Below are positions 1 through 7,886 of a DNA stretch of 64,000 nt, piece after piece; positions within the stretch are counted from its first letter, which is position 1; each line of letters starts with the position of its first letter. Source of the stretch: Abyssibius sp040880065 (lineage in GTDB: Bacteria; Pseudomonadota; Alphaproteobacteria; Rhodobacterales; Rhodobacteraceae); the NCBI GenBank assembly GCA_040880065.1, contig JBBDJE010000017.1:1-64000 (forward strand). Direction: 5' to 3'. Position numbers and translations under genes: made by a program. The notes under the pieces were generated by a model. That model saw nothing but the letters and a program-made list of their open reading frames with translations, was not told the DNA's origin and did no database searches.

Positions 1-252
1 GATGCCTACCGCGCCATCTGGCCCGACCCGCTGGAGAAACCGGCCTTCACCTGGACCGCGCGCTGGACAGTTGAGGATGACCCCCACGACCACCATGACC
101 GGATCGACTATATCTTTGTGCGCGGCGCAGCGGACAGGCCCGTAACAGTGCGCGAGGCGGTCATTGTCGGCGAGCCGGGCATTCGCAGCGATATCATCAT
201 CGAGCCATGGCCTTCGGACCACCGCGCAGTGTTTGCGATTGTCGAGTTCTGA
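1..252 (+). CDS. Endonuclease/exonuclease/phosphatase family protein, C-terminal part
   Basis: Only the last 83 residues are in the window; the reading frame is open from base 1 to the TGA at 250-252. The end of the protein shows two late motifs of the EEP (DNase I-like) fold: DRIDYIF, where an aspartate lies near the active site, and SDHRAV, which carries the catalytic Asp-His pair. Metal-dependent phosphodiester or phosphomonoester cleavage is therefore likely, but the substrate (DNA, lipid or sugar phosphate) cannot be read from this fragment. It is followed after 15 bases by the DUF1801 gene on the same strand. Confidence 0.8.
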   Translation, partial: DAYRAIWPDPLEKPAFTWTARWTVEDDPHDHHDRIDYIFVRGAADRPVTVREAVIVGEPGIRSDIIIEPWPSDHRAVFAIVEF

Positions 253-267
253 AACGAAAGGCAAGCA

Positions 268-696
268 ATGGCCGAGATCAAAACCAACCCCACCAACGTT
301 GCTGTAACAACGTTTCTCGACAGCATCCCCCACCCGACACGGCGGGCTGACGCCGTTGCGCTGGATGCGCTGTTTCGCCATGTGACAGGCTTTAAGCCTC
401 AAATGTGGGGGCCGACGATGGTGGGCTATGGCAGCTATGATTATGTCTACGAAACCGGCCATTCCGGCACGAGCCTTGCCACCGGTTTTAGCCCGCGCAA
501 GGCGAATCTGGTGCTCTACATCATGCCCGGCTATGCCAGCTTTGGCGATATTCTCGCGCGAATGGGCAAATACAAGCGCGGCAAATCCTGCCTTTACATC
601 AACAAGCTGGCCGATGTGGACCTGAACGTGGTGAAAGAAATCATCCGCGCGGGGCTGGATGATCTGGCGACCCACTGGCTGGTAAAGCCAAGCTGA
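268..696 (+). CDS. DUF1801 domain-containing protein
   Basis: A 142-residue cytosolic protein with no signal peptide or membrane segment. The pattern HPTRRADAVAL near residue 25, MWGPTMVGYGSYDY near residue 50 and a late LYINKLADVDL is typical of the small DUF1801 (YdhG-like) fold. Family length is usually 115-145 residues, so it is complete. The start ATG follows an AAAGGCAAG ribosome-binding stretch. The biochemical role of the family is not established; it is often found beside stress genes. Probably co-transcribed with the upstream EEP gene. Confidence 0.8.
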   Translation: MAEIKTNPTNVAVTTFLDSIPHPTRRADAVALDALFRHVTGFKPQMWGPTMVGYGSYDYVYETGHSGTSLATGFSPRKANLVLYIMPGYASFGDILARMGKYKRGKSCLYINKLADVDLNVVKEIIRAGLDDLATHWLVKPS

Positions 697-699
697 CTA

Positions 700-1076
700 T
701 GTGCGGATGGCCTGTAAGCCGGATTTTGTGCCCATGGTTACCCATGGGTGATGACCATTCATCTACACCGCCTGTTGCCAGACGGCTTTAGCAGCCAACC
801 CGGACCACTGGCTGAAGTGCGCCGGGCTGGTGCCCGCGTGGTCCCTATTTGGCCTTGCTCCCGGCGGGGCTTGCCATGCCCGCCCTGTTACCAGCGCGGC
901 GGTGGGCTCTTACCCCACCGTTTCACCCTTACCCCGAACGCGTCGGGGCGGTCTGTTCTCTGTGGCGCTTTCCCTCGGGTTGCCCCGGCCGGCCATTAAC
1001 CGGCGCCGTTTACTTCTGGAGTCCGGACTTTCCTCGGGCGGGCAAGCCCGCACGCGGTCATCCAGCCATCCGCACA
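700..1076 (-). ncRNA. rnpB: RNase P RNA, bacterial class A
   Basis: RNA component of RNase P, which trims the 5' leader of tRNA precursors. Read on the minus strand, the 5' part contains the conserved GAGGAAAGTCCGGACTCC core (plus-strand 1018-1035). The ends pair as helix P1: TGTGCGGATGGC at 700-711 is complementary to GCCATCCGCACA at 1065-1076. Short ORFs crossing this region on the plus strand are artefacts of its high G+C. The exact termini are inferred from P1 pairing and could be off by a few bases. Confidence 0.95.
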
Positions 1077-1084
1077 GCGCCTAG

Positions 1085-1807
1085 CTATGCGTTGGGGCTG
1101 GCTTCGTCAATGCAAGGATATGCGCGCGCCAGTGCCTCGATCTGCGCGATATCAGCATGGCAGAGCGGCATCGCGACACGTTCAGGCGCAAAGCGCAGCC
1201 TAAAGGCTGCCAGCACGGCGTCAGGCGCAACCGCGCCGCTATAGCCGAATTTGCGCGCCGCGTCGTGAAATCGTGCCAGCGTCGGTGGCTCTTTTGCAGC
1301 ACCGCCACCTGTTGCCGCGCTCGCCCAAACGGCGCGCCCCGCAAGCGCAAGGCGCTGCCAGTCAAAGGCCGGGCCGGGGTCGGCCTTGCGCCCCGGTGCC
1401 ATGTCGCAATGCCCGATCACCCGTTCGGGCGCAATGGCATGGCGCTGCATCAGATCATCAAGCAGGGTTTCAAGGCTGCTCATTTGCTGATGCGCAAAGG
1501 GTGGCAGGCCGATCAGGCCACCCGCGTTGCACAGTTCAATGCCGATCGAGCGGCTGTTCACATCACCTATAGCGCCCCAACTTCCGGCACCTGCATGCCA
1601 AGCGCGCATCTCATCGGCAACAAGCTGAAACACCTTGCCATCACGCGCAATCAGGTAATGGGCCGAAACCTGTGCCACCGGGTCACACAACCTGTCCAGC
1701 GCGGCCTGCGCGCTTAGCATCGCAGTATGGTGCAGCACGATCAGGTCGGGCTTTACCCCACCCTTGCGCGGCCCGAAATTTGCCGAAAGGTGAGGGATAA
1801 TCTGCAT
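1085..1807 (-). CDS. ampD: N-acetylmuramoyl-L-alanine amidase, AmpD type
   Basis: Zinc amidase that cleaves the MurNAc-L-Ala bond of recycled or cell-wall muropeptides. Motifs in order: LIVLHHTAM (zinc His), HYLIARDGKVFQLV, SIGIELCNAG (catalytic Glu region), VIGHCDMAPGRKADPG (second zinc His and Asp). A roughly 50-residue C-terminal segment with ARKFGYSG resembles a small peptidoglycan-binding domain. No signal peptide is visible, so a cytosolic recycling role fits. I chose the ATG at 1807 (240 aa, MQIIPHLS...) because the longer ORF runs back through rluB; it starts one base after the rluB stop, so the two genes form an operon. Confidence 0.9.
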   Translation of the reverse strand: MQIIPHLSANFGPRKGGVKPDLIVLHHTAMLSAQAALDRLCDPVAQVSAHYLIARDGKVFQLVADEMRAWHAGAGSWGAIGDVNSRSIGIELCNAGGLIGLPPFAHQQMSSLETLLDDLMQRHAIAPERVIGHCDMAPGRKADPGPAFDWQRLALAGRAVWASAATGGGAAKEPPTLARFHDAARKFGYSGAVAPDAVLAAFRLRFAPERVAMPLCHADIAQIEALARAYPCIDEASPNA

Positions 1808-1808
1808 G

Positions 1809-2702
1809 TTAGCCGCGCGGCCCGCCTTTTGGCCGCCCGCCATGCGGTTTGCCGTCTTTTGGCCGCAGCGACGCGCCGCTCTGGCTGGCCGGGCGTGTCC
1901 GGCTGCGCGGCCCGCCTTTTTGAGCCTCAGCCCGGCTGGCAGCTTGCGCACGCAGTTCCGGCTCTGGCACACGCTCCACGCCGAGCTGGTCACGCAAAAT
2001 CTTCGGGCGGATTTCTTCAACCGCGCCGCGCGCCAACTCGCTGAGCTGAAACGGCCCGTAGGACAGGCGGATCAGCCGGTTTACCTTCAGGCCCACAAAT
2101 TCCAGCGCACGGCGAATCTCGCGGTTCTTGCCTTCCTTGATGGCCACGGTCAGCCAGATATTCGCGCCCTGCACACGGTCAATATCAATGGTCATCGGCT
2201 GGAATCGCTCGCCATCGACGGTTGCACCCGCGCGCAAAGGTGCCAGCGCCTTGTCATCAATCGAGCCATTGGCGCGCACGCGGTATTTCCGTGTCCACCC
2301 GGTTGAGGGCAGTTCCAGCTTGCGCTTTAAATCGCCGTCATTGGTCAGCAGCAGCAAACCTTCGGAGTTCAGATCCAGCCGCCCGATGCTCATCACGCGC
2401 GGCATATCAGGCGGCAGCTTGTCAAACACCGTGTCGCGGCCCTTTTCATCGGAATTCGATGTCACCAGCCCTGACGGTTTATGATAGCGCCACACGCGCA
2501 CCGGCTCCTGTGCGGCCAGCGGCTTGCCGTCGACCACGATTTTGTCGCTGGTGGTCACGTTCAGCGCGGGGCTGTCTATGGCTTTGCCGTTCACCGCAAC
2601 GCGGCCCTCGGCGATCATACGTTCAGCTTCCCGACGCGAGGCAAGCCCCGCGCGCGCAATGCGCTTGGCGATGCGCTCGCCCTCAAATTCCTGTGTGCTC
2701 AT
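1809..2702 (-). CDS. rluB: 23S rRNA pseudouridine synthase, RluB/RsuA family
   Basis: Converts a uridine of 23S rRNA (the 2605 site in E. coli numbering for this family) to pseudouridine. An N-terminal S4 RNA-binding domain (RIARAGLASRREAERMI, residues about 10-60) is followed by the catalytic domain with the family motif GRLDLNSEGLLLLTNDG containing the catalytic Asp. After about residue 240 the protein becomes a basic, Gly/Pro/Arg-rich tail, common in alphaproteobacterial RluB. The ATG at 2702 (297 aa) is preceded by an AAGGGGGGC ribosome-binding site; the longer ORF upstream lacks one and would overlap tadA. Confidence 0.92.
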   Translation of the reverse strand: MSTQEFEGERIAKRIARAGLASRREAERMIAEGRVAVNGKAIDSPALNVTTSDKIVVDGKPLAAQEPVRVWRYHKPSGLVTSNSDEKGRDTVFDKLPPDMPRVMSIGRLDLNSEGLLLLTNDGDLKRKLELPSTGWTRKYRVRANGSIDDKALAPLRAGATVDGERFQPMTIDIDRVQGANIWLTVAIKEGKNREIRRALEFVGLKVNRLIRLSYGPFQLSELARGAVEEIRPKILRDQLGVERVPEPELRAQAASRAEAQKGGPRSRTRPASQSGASLRPKDGKPHGGRPKGGPRG

Positions 2703-2783
2703 CGCGCCCCCCTTACACCCCGCCGCCTGCCGCGCCAAGGCAATTTGCTTGCACTGGCCCCAAATCCCATGAATACCGTGCAT

Positions 2784-3248
2784 ATGACCCTTTTTCAAAG
2801 CCATATGGACCTAGCCCTGAGCGAGGCGCGTGCTGCCGCTGAGCGCGGCGAAGTGCCGGTGGGCGCCGTGGTGATCGGCCCTGATGGCGCGGTACTGTCC
2901 TGCGCTGGCAACCGCACGCGCGAGATGAACGACCCAAGCGCCCATGCCGAGGTGCTCGCCATTCGCGCCGCCTGTGCCACACTTGGCCAGCCTGTGCTGA
3001 CCGGCTGCGACATCTATGTCACGCTGGAACCCTGCCCCGCCTGTGCCATGGTCATTTCAGCCGCCCGCATCGCAAGGCTGTATTATGGCGCTGACGATGC
3101 AAAATCTGGCGGTGTGGAACATGGCCCGCGCATCTACACCCATCCGCAAGCCCACCATAAACCCGAAGTTTATGCCGGATTGGCCGAGGCGGATTGCGCC
3201 CGCATCCTGCGCGATTTCTTTGCCGCGCGCCGCTTGGCGAAACCGTGA
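2784..3248 (+). CDS. tadA: tRNA(adenosine(34)) deaminase TadA
   Basis: Deaminates adenosine 34 of tRNA-Arg(ACG) to inosine. The cytidine-deaminase zinc motifs are clear: HAEVLAIRAA (zinc His and catalytic Glu) and a PCPACAM segment (two zinc Cys). EARAAAERGEVPVGAVV is the usual N-terminus. I use the ATG at 2784 (154 aa); an in-frame ATG at 2769 would add five residues and neither has a good Shine-Dalgarno. Divergent from rluB. Confidence 0.93.
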   Translation: MTLFQSHMDLALSEARAAAERGEVPVGAVVIGPDGAVLSCAGNRTREMNDPSAHAEVLAIRAACATLGQPVLTGCDIYVTLEPCPACAMVISAARIARLYYGADDAKSGGVEHGPRIYTHPQAHHKPEVYAGLAEADCARILRDFFAARRLAKP

Positions 3249-3284
3249 CGCGGGGAGGGTGCGCAGGAACGGCACGCAAGAACG

Positions 3285-3413
3285 GTGCGCAATAAATGCG
3301 CACCCTACGGCACGCTTGCGCCCCGCAAACCCAACACCCGTAGGGTGCGCATTCATTGCGCACCTTTGGTCGCATTCATTGCGCACCTTTGGTCGCATTC
3401 ATTGCGCACCTTT
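3285..3413. repeat. REP-like element: 26-bp inverted repeat plus 23-bp tandem repeats
   Basis: Two arms, 3285-3310 and 3338-3363, are reverse complements with one mismatch (GTGCGCAATAAATGCGCACC type). The right arm runs into nearly three direct copies of a 23-bp unit (GCATTCATTGCGCACCTTTG plus GTC) at 3349-3371, 3372-3394 and 3395-3413. It lies between the convergent tadA and MBL-hydrolase genes, where it could form a long stem. It looks like an interspersed palindromic element rather than coding DNA. Confidence 0.85.
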
Positions 3414-3437
3414 TGGCCGTATGCCCGCCGCAACAGG

Positions 3438-4130
3438 CTAAAGGATGATCGGCTCCAGAACCTGCGGCTCGATCATATCAACATTCGGCAATGCCGCCTT
3501 CAGGCTATCGGCGTTCTGCTCCAGCGCATCAAAGGTGCGGTAGTGGCAGGGAATGAGGGTTTTGAAGTTGAAATAGCGCTTGGCTGCATAGGCGACTGCC
3601 GCCATATCCATCGTGTAAACCCCGCCCGCCGACATGATGCCGATATCGGGGCGGTGATAGTCGCCAAACCAGTCCATATCGGCCATGATGTCGGTATCGC
3701 CCGAAAAGTAAATCTTGCGCCCCTCACCCGCGATCATGAAGCCGCATTCGGTACCACAAACCCCGTGTGTGCCGGAATCGGGGAAGGATGAGGAATGCGA
3801 GGCGGCAACCAGCGTGACCGCCACCTCGCCAAGCATCGCCGTGCCGCCACGGCCAATGGCTATGCTTTCGCCACCGGTAAGTTCACCCAGAATTTCGCCC
3901 AACTCGAACACCGCCAGAACCGGTGCACCGGTTTCGCGCGCAATTTCAACAACGTTGCTCGCATGGTCGCCATGCCCGTGGCTGACAAGGATATGCGTAA
4001 CGCCTTTCAGCGCTTCCGCGCGCCGTGCTGCGGGAAACATCGGGTTGCCTACCAGCCATGGGTCGATCAGCAACACCTTTTGTGCAATTTCAATGCGAAA
4101 GCCCGAATGGCCAAGCCAGATGATTTTCAT
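3438..4130 (-). CDS. Metal-dependent hydrolase, MBL fold (UPF0173 type)
   Basis: A 230-residue metallo-beta-lactamase-fold protein. It begins MKIIWLGHSGFRIE and has the metal motif SHGHGDHASN (HxHxDH), then YFSGDTD with a metal Asp and a late PCHYRTFDAL with a metal His. This matches the UPF0173/UlaG-like hydrolases whose substrates are mostly unknown. The ATG at 4130 is chosen for the GGAGG sequence six bases upstream. No signal peptide, so cytosolic. Convergent with tadA, divergent from the ceramidase-like gene. Confidence 0.88.
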   Translation of the reverse strand: MKIIWLGHSGFRIEIAQKVLLIDPWLVGNPMFPAARRAEALKGVTHILVSHGHGDHASNVVEIARETGAPVLAVFELGEILGELTGGESIAIGRGGTAMLGEVAVTLVAASHSSSFPDSGTHGVCGTECGFMIAGEGRKIYFSGDTDIMADMDWFGDYHRPDIGIMSAGGVYTMDMAAVAYAAKRYFNFKTLIPCHYRTFDALEQNADSLKAALPNVDMIEPQVLEPIIL

Positions 4131-4187
4131 ATGTGCCTCCTGCGTTATTTGCGCCATTATATGTAATTAACGAGCAAGGAGTCTGCA

Positions 4188-4844
4188 ATGAACTGGCTGG
4201 AACATGTCGACAATTACTGCGAGCGGCTGGGGCCGGGCCTGCTTGCCGAGCCGATAAACCTGTTCACAAATTTTGCGTTCCTGCTTGCAGCAGTGCTGGT
4301 GTGGCCTCGCACAAAGCAAGATGCGATGGCGCGGGCGCTGGCAATCATTCTCTTTGCCATCGGCCTTGGTTCGCTGGCCTTTCATGGCTTTGCGCAGCGC
4401 TGGGCGGCGCTGGCCGATGTGTTGCCGATCATGACATTCATTCTCGTATACATTTATGCCGCCACAACCCGGTTCCTGAACCAGCCGCTTTGGGTGGGTG
4501 TGCTAATCGCGGTGGGTTTTCTGCCCGCCTCCGGCGTGCTTGGCTATGGTATCAGCGCACTGTTCGGCCCGCTCAACGGCTCGGTCGGTTATATGCCGGT
4601 TGTGGTCATCATACTGGCCTATGCGGCAATTTTGCGAAACAGCGCGCCCGCCACGGCGCGGGGGCTGGCGCTCGGGGCGGGGGTGCTGGCAGTTTCGCTC
4701 ACCTTTCGCACGCTTGATGAACCGCTTTGCGAGATCGCGCCGTTTGGCGTGCATTTCTTGTGGCACATTCTGAATGCCATCATGCTGGGCTGGATGATAC
4801 TGGTTCTTGTGCGCCATCCGCGTCTTGCACCCTTGGCGCGCTAA
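4188..4844 (+). CDS. Ceramidase-family integral membrane protein
   Basis: A 218-residue polytopic membrane protein with about seven hydrophobic segments. SLAFHGFAQRWAALADVLP and the late HFLWHILNA resemble the conserved His/Asp motifs of the alkaline-ceramidase family (CREST superfamily), which hydrolyse an amide in membrane lipids using a buried zinc. The actual substrate in this bacterium is not known. A GGAG box precedes the ATG. It is in line with gatC 39 bases downstream but probably functionally unrelated. Confidence 0.78.
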   Translation: MNWLEHVDNYCERLGPGLLAEPINLFTNFAFLLAAVLVWPRTKQDAMARALAIILFAIGLGSLAFHGFAQRWAALADVLPIMTFILVYIYAATTRFLNQPLWVGVLIAVGFLPASGVLGYGISALFGPLNGSVGYMPVVVIILAYAAILRNSAPATARGLALGAGVLAVSLTFRTLDEPLCEIAPFGVHFLWHILNAIMLGWMILVLVRHPRLAPLAR

Positions 4845-4883
4845 GGCTAAACCACCACAAAACCCACGCCGACAGGAACCCGC

Positions 4884-5171
4884 ATGTCAATCGACGAAAA
4901 AACAGCGCGCCGCGTGGCGCATCTGGCCCGGATCGAGGTAAGCGAGGCCCAACTCGCCCCGCTTGCTGCCGAACTTTCGGGCATTCTGAACTTTATGGAA
5001 CAGCTCAACGAGGTTGATATAAAGGGCGTGGAGCCCATGACCTCGGTCACCCCCATGGCGCTGAAGCGCCGCGCCGATGCGGTGAATGACGGCGAAATGC
5101 GCGACGATATTCTCGCCAATGCGCCCGATGCACGCGAAGGGTTTTTTGCGGTGCCAAAGGTGGTTGAATAA
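4884..5171 (+). CDS. gatC: Asp-tRNA(Asn)/Glu-tRNA(Gln) amidotransferase subunit C
   Basis: A 95-residue subunit of GatCAB, which amidates Glu-tRNA(Gln) and/or Asp-tRNA(Asn). The typical start MSIDEKTARRVAHLARIEVS and the central VEPMTSVTP segment identify it; GatC wraps around GatA and stabilises the complex. Its TAA overlaps the gatA ATG by one base, indicating translational coupling. gatB is not in this window. Confidence 0.96.
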   Translation: MSIDEKTARRVAHLARIEVSEAQLAPLAAELSGILNFMEQLNEVDIKGVEPMTSVTPMALKRRADAVNDGEMRDDILANAPDAREGFFAVPKVVE

Positions 5172-6658
5172 TGGCTGAGCTGAATAAACTGACAATTGCC
5201 GCCGCACGCGACGGGCTGCGCAAGGGCGATTTTACCGCCGTTGAGCTGACACAGGCCTGCCTTGATGCCGCCAAAGCCGCCGCCCCGCTGAATGCCTGGA
5301 CCGTACTGACAGAAGACGCCGCACAGGCGCGCGCCAAGCTGGCCGATGCCGCTCTGGCCAAGGGCGATGCACCCGCAATGATGGGCATTCCACTGGGCAT
5401 CAAGGATTTGTTTGCCACCAAAGGCGTGCAAACGCAGGCGGCATCCAACATTCTGGCCGGGTTCAAGCCGCCTTATGAATCCACCGTCACGCAAAACCTG
5501 TGGGATAATGGTGCGGTGATGATCGGCAAGCTGAACATGGACGAGTTTGCCATGGGCAGCTCCAACGAGACCTCGGCCTATGGCCCTGTCACCAGCCCGT
5601 GGCGGCGCGCGGGCAGCAATGTCGCGCTCACGCCGGGTGGCTCATCGGGTGGTTCGGCGGCGGCGGTGGCGGCCGATAGCTGCCTTGCGGCCACCGGCAC
5701 CGATACCGGCGGCTCCATCCGCCAGCCTGCGGCCTTTGTCGGCATTACCGGCGTGAAGCCGACCTATGGCCGCTGTTCGCGCTGGGGGGTTGTGGCTTTT
5801 GCCAGCAGCCTTGACCAAGCCGGCCCGATGACCAAATCGGTGCGCGATGCGGCAATCATGCTTGGTGCAATGGCGGGCCACGATGCCAAAGACAGCACCA
5901 GTGCCGACCTGCCCGTGCCCGATTTCGAGGCCGCGCTGACCGGCGACATCCGTGGCCGCAAAATCGGCATCCCGCGCGAATACCGGCTGGAGGGGATGCC
6001 CGCCGAAATTGACATTCTATGGGATGAAGGCCGCGCGATGCTGCGCGATGCGGGGGCGGAAATTGTCGACATTTCCCTGCCGCATACCAAATACGCCCTG
6101 CCCGCCTATTACGTGATTGCACCCGCCGAAGCCTCGTCGAACCTTGCGCGCTATGACGGGGTGCGCTACGGCCACCGCGCCAAGATCAAGGCGGGTGAAG
6201 GCATTACCGAAATGTATGAACGCACCCGTGCCGAAGGTTTTGGCCGCGAGGTGCAGCGCCGCGTGATGATTGGCAGCTATGTGCTTTCGGCCGGTTTTTA
6301 CGATGCCTATTATCTGCGCGCCCAAAAAGTGCGCACGCTGATCAGGCAGGATTTCGAGGCGGCGTTTGACAGCGGGATTGATGCAATTCTGACGCCCGCC
6401 ACACCTTCGGCCGCCTTCGGCCTTGGTGAAATGGCCGATGTCGACCCGATCCGGATGTATCTGAATGATGTGTTTACGGTCACGGTGAACCTTGCTGGCC
6501 TGCCCGGCATTGCCATTCCAGCCGGTCAAAGCAGTGAAAACCTGCCGCTTGGTCTGCAAATCATCGGCCGCCCATGGGACGAGGGCGGAATGATGAACGT
6601 TGCCTATACTATGGAAAAAGCCATAGGATACGCCGCAAAACCCGAAAAATGGTGGTAG
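5171..6658 (+). CDS. gatA: Asp-tRNA(Asn)/Glu-tRNA(Gln) amidotransferase subunit A
   Basis: The glutaminase subunit of GatCAB: it releases ammonia from glutamine and channels it to GatB. The amidase-signature core is present with the Ser-cisSer-Lys triad: Lys in GIPLGIKDLFATKG, the Gly/Ser stretch GGSSGGSAAAVAADSC, and DTGGSIRQPAA with the catalytic Ser. At 495 residues it has the usual family length. It overlaps gatC by one base. A small lipoprotein gene follows five bases later, possibly in the same transcript. Confidence 0.97.
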   Translation: MAELNKLTIAAARDGLRKGDFTAVELTQACLDAAKAAAPLNAWTVLTEDAAQARAKLADAALAKGDAPAMMGIPLGIKDLFATKGVQTQAASNILAGFKPPYESTVTQNLWDNGAVMIGKLNMDEFAMGSSNETSAYGPVTSPWRRAGSNVALTPGGSSGGSAAAVAADSCLAATGTDTGGSIRQPAAFVGITGVKPTYGRCSRWGVVAFASSLDQAGPMTKSVRDAAIMLGAMAGHDAKDSTSADLPVPDFEAALTGDIRGRKIGIPREYRLEGMPAEIDILWDEGRAMLRDAGAEIVDISLPHTKYALPAYYVIAPAEASSNLARYDGVRYGHRAKIKAGEGITEMYERTRAEGFGREVQRRVMIGSYVLSAGFYDAYYLRAQKVRTLIRQDFEAAFDSGIDAILTPATPSAAFGLGEMADVDPIRMYLNDVFTVTVNLAGLPGIAIPAGQSSENLPLGLQIIGRPWDEGGMMNVAYTMEKAIGYAAKPEKWW

Positions 6659-6663
6659 GAAAC

Positions 6664-7275
6664 ATGGCATTATCCCGGCAGATTTCGACAGTAGCCTTGC
6701 TGGTTGTTCTTGCAGGCGGTATTTCGGCCTGCCGCCAGGAGGCCGGGTTTAACGCCGATTTCCCTGCAATCGGCTTGCCCAGTGCCTTTCCCCAAGGCGA
6801 CAGCCGTTCGAACGATTTGCCACCTGCGCAGTTTGAACAGGTGGAAGATTTCGCCGCCGCTGATGCGATTGATGAAAGCCAGCTTGAACCCATTCCCGGC
6901 GTTTCGCCCGGCGGGGCAGCGGCCATGGCAGCCGAAGTTGCACCCGCACCACAACCGGCCCCAGCGTCCGCGCCTGCCCCTGCAGCAACGCCCGCTCCTG
7001 CACCGGCACCGGCAGCGCCTGCAAATATCAACGTCAACCGTGATATTCTGGCGACTTATGCGCGTGCGACGGGCAACAATGTTGGTGAAAAACTCTACCG
7101 TCGTTTGCAAATTTCGCGTGAAGATGCGCGGCGCGCATGCGCACAATACACCGACGCCGATACGGCGCAGTCGGTGTTTTTGCAGCGTGGCGGCCCTGCG
7201 GAAGACCCGTTGAACCTTGATAGCGACGGCGACGGTTTTGCCTGCGCCTGGTCACCCACACCATTTCGCAATTGA
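6664..7275 (+). CDS. Lipoprotein with excalibur-type calcium-binding C-terminus
   Basis: A 203-residue predicted lipoprotein. The N-terminus (MALSRQISTVALLVVLAGGI then SAC) is a type II signal peptide with the lipid-modified Cys at about residue 22. The middle (residues about 80-120) is an Ala/Pro-rich linker of low complexity. The last 60 residues hold Cys pairs and DSDGDGFAC, the DxDxDGxxC loop of excalibur domains, so calcium binding is plausible. The start at 6664 is chosen because it gives a proper lipoprotein signal; longer starts overlap gatA. Periplasmic or outer-membrane location is inferred. Confidence 0.78.
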   Translation: MALSRQISTVALLVVLAGGISACRQEAGFNADFPAIGLPSAFPQGDSRSNDLPPAQFEQVEDFAAADAIDESQLEPIPGVSPGGAAAMAAEVAPAPQPAPASAPAPAATPAPAPAPAAPANINVNRDILATYARATGNNVGEKLYRRLQISREDARRACAQYTDADTAQSVFLQRGGPAEDPLNLDSDGDGFACAWSPTPFRN

Positions 7276-7305
7276 TAAAGCGCCTATGCGGCGCCTTATC
7301 GTTTC
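7274..7305 (+). terminator. Terminator-like hairpin after the lipoprotein gene
   Basis: Arms at 7274-7284 (GATAAAGCGCC) and 7290-7300 (GGCGCCTTATC) pair with one mismatch around a five-base loop, followed by GTTTC. It overlaps the stop codon at 7273-7275 and lies between convergent genes, so it may serve both strands. Confidence 0.6.
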
Positions 7306-7311
7306 ATAGGC

Positions 7312-7515
7312 TCAAACTTTCAGTTCACCGGCGCTTTTGCGCCCGTCGCGCCCGTCTGTCAGCTCGTATTCAATTGGCTGATTTTCTTTTAGCGTGGTCA
7401 GTCCGGCCTGTTGCACGGCTGTGACATGAACAAATATGTCATTTCCACCGTCTTCCGGCTGAATAAAGCCATAGCCTTTTTCAGTGTTGAACCACTTAAC
7501 TGTACCTTTTGCCAT
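7312..7515 (-). CDS. Cold-shock protein, CspA family
   Basis: A 67-residue single cold-shock domain. The RNP1 motif KGYGFI and RNP2 DIFVHV are intact, so it should bind single-stranded RNA/DNA as an RNA chaperone. The start is MAKGTVKWFN at 7515 with an AGGA box directly upstream; the longer ORF has an uncharacteristic extension. The more than 300 untranslated bases upstream on the same strand fit the long leader typical of csp genes, but it cannot be told from this sequence whether expression is cold-induced or constitutive. Confidence 0.93.
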   Translation of the reverse strand: MAKGTVKWFNTEKGYGFIQPEDGGNDIFVHVTAVQQAGLTTLKENQPIEYELTDGRDGRKSAGELKV

Positions 7516-7886
7516 TCCTGACAATCCCCAAAGATTGCCGGTGCAGGTTGCCCCGGCTTCTGCGTTGCCGAGCATTCAAGACACGCAGACCGTAAAGCAC
7601 AGCGGGTTATTGATCTCGAAAACAGGGAGATATTACATGGTTTAGGCCGTCATTTCAACGAAATCGCGGCGCTTGGCGGGCTACGCGCAAACCCTGCAGG
7701 CAGCGCGGCCTTTGCAAAACAGTTCCGGCAACCTGTGATAGACAGGCCGTTAACACGGCGCAATCCGGATAATAGTCGGTTTGCCAAGCCGCTGTGCCAG
7801 AATGCCCACAGCGTTCGGCCAACGGCCATGTTGTCCTTGGGCACGCGCACTTTAGGGGCGCCCAATAAGCGCCCCTTTCTAGTGTA
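7516..7886 (-). promoter_or_regulatory. Upstream region of the cold-shock gene, with a hairpin at 7854-7876
   Basis: There is no convincing gene in these 371 bases. They would contain the promoter and leader of the cold-shock gene. A GC-rich hairpin (AGGGGCG at 7854-7860, CGCCCCT at 7870-7876) lies just past the BCCT stop and is flanked by TTTCT on the plus strand; it could end the BCCT transcript before the cold-shock promoter. Confidence 0.45.

Noticed and set aside
748..1244. Several short plus-strand ORFs over 748-1244
   Set aside because: They cover the RNase P RNA gene and the 3' part of ampD; no coding signal.
1085..2020. Long minus-strand frame extending ampD upstream to 2020
   Set aside because: The extension lies within rluB and has no ribosome-binding site; ATG at 1807 gives normal AmpD.
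3349..3413. CRISPR-like direct repeats
   Set aside because: Copies are contiguous with no spacers and a nearby inverted arm; a tandem repeat, not an array.
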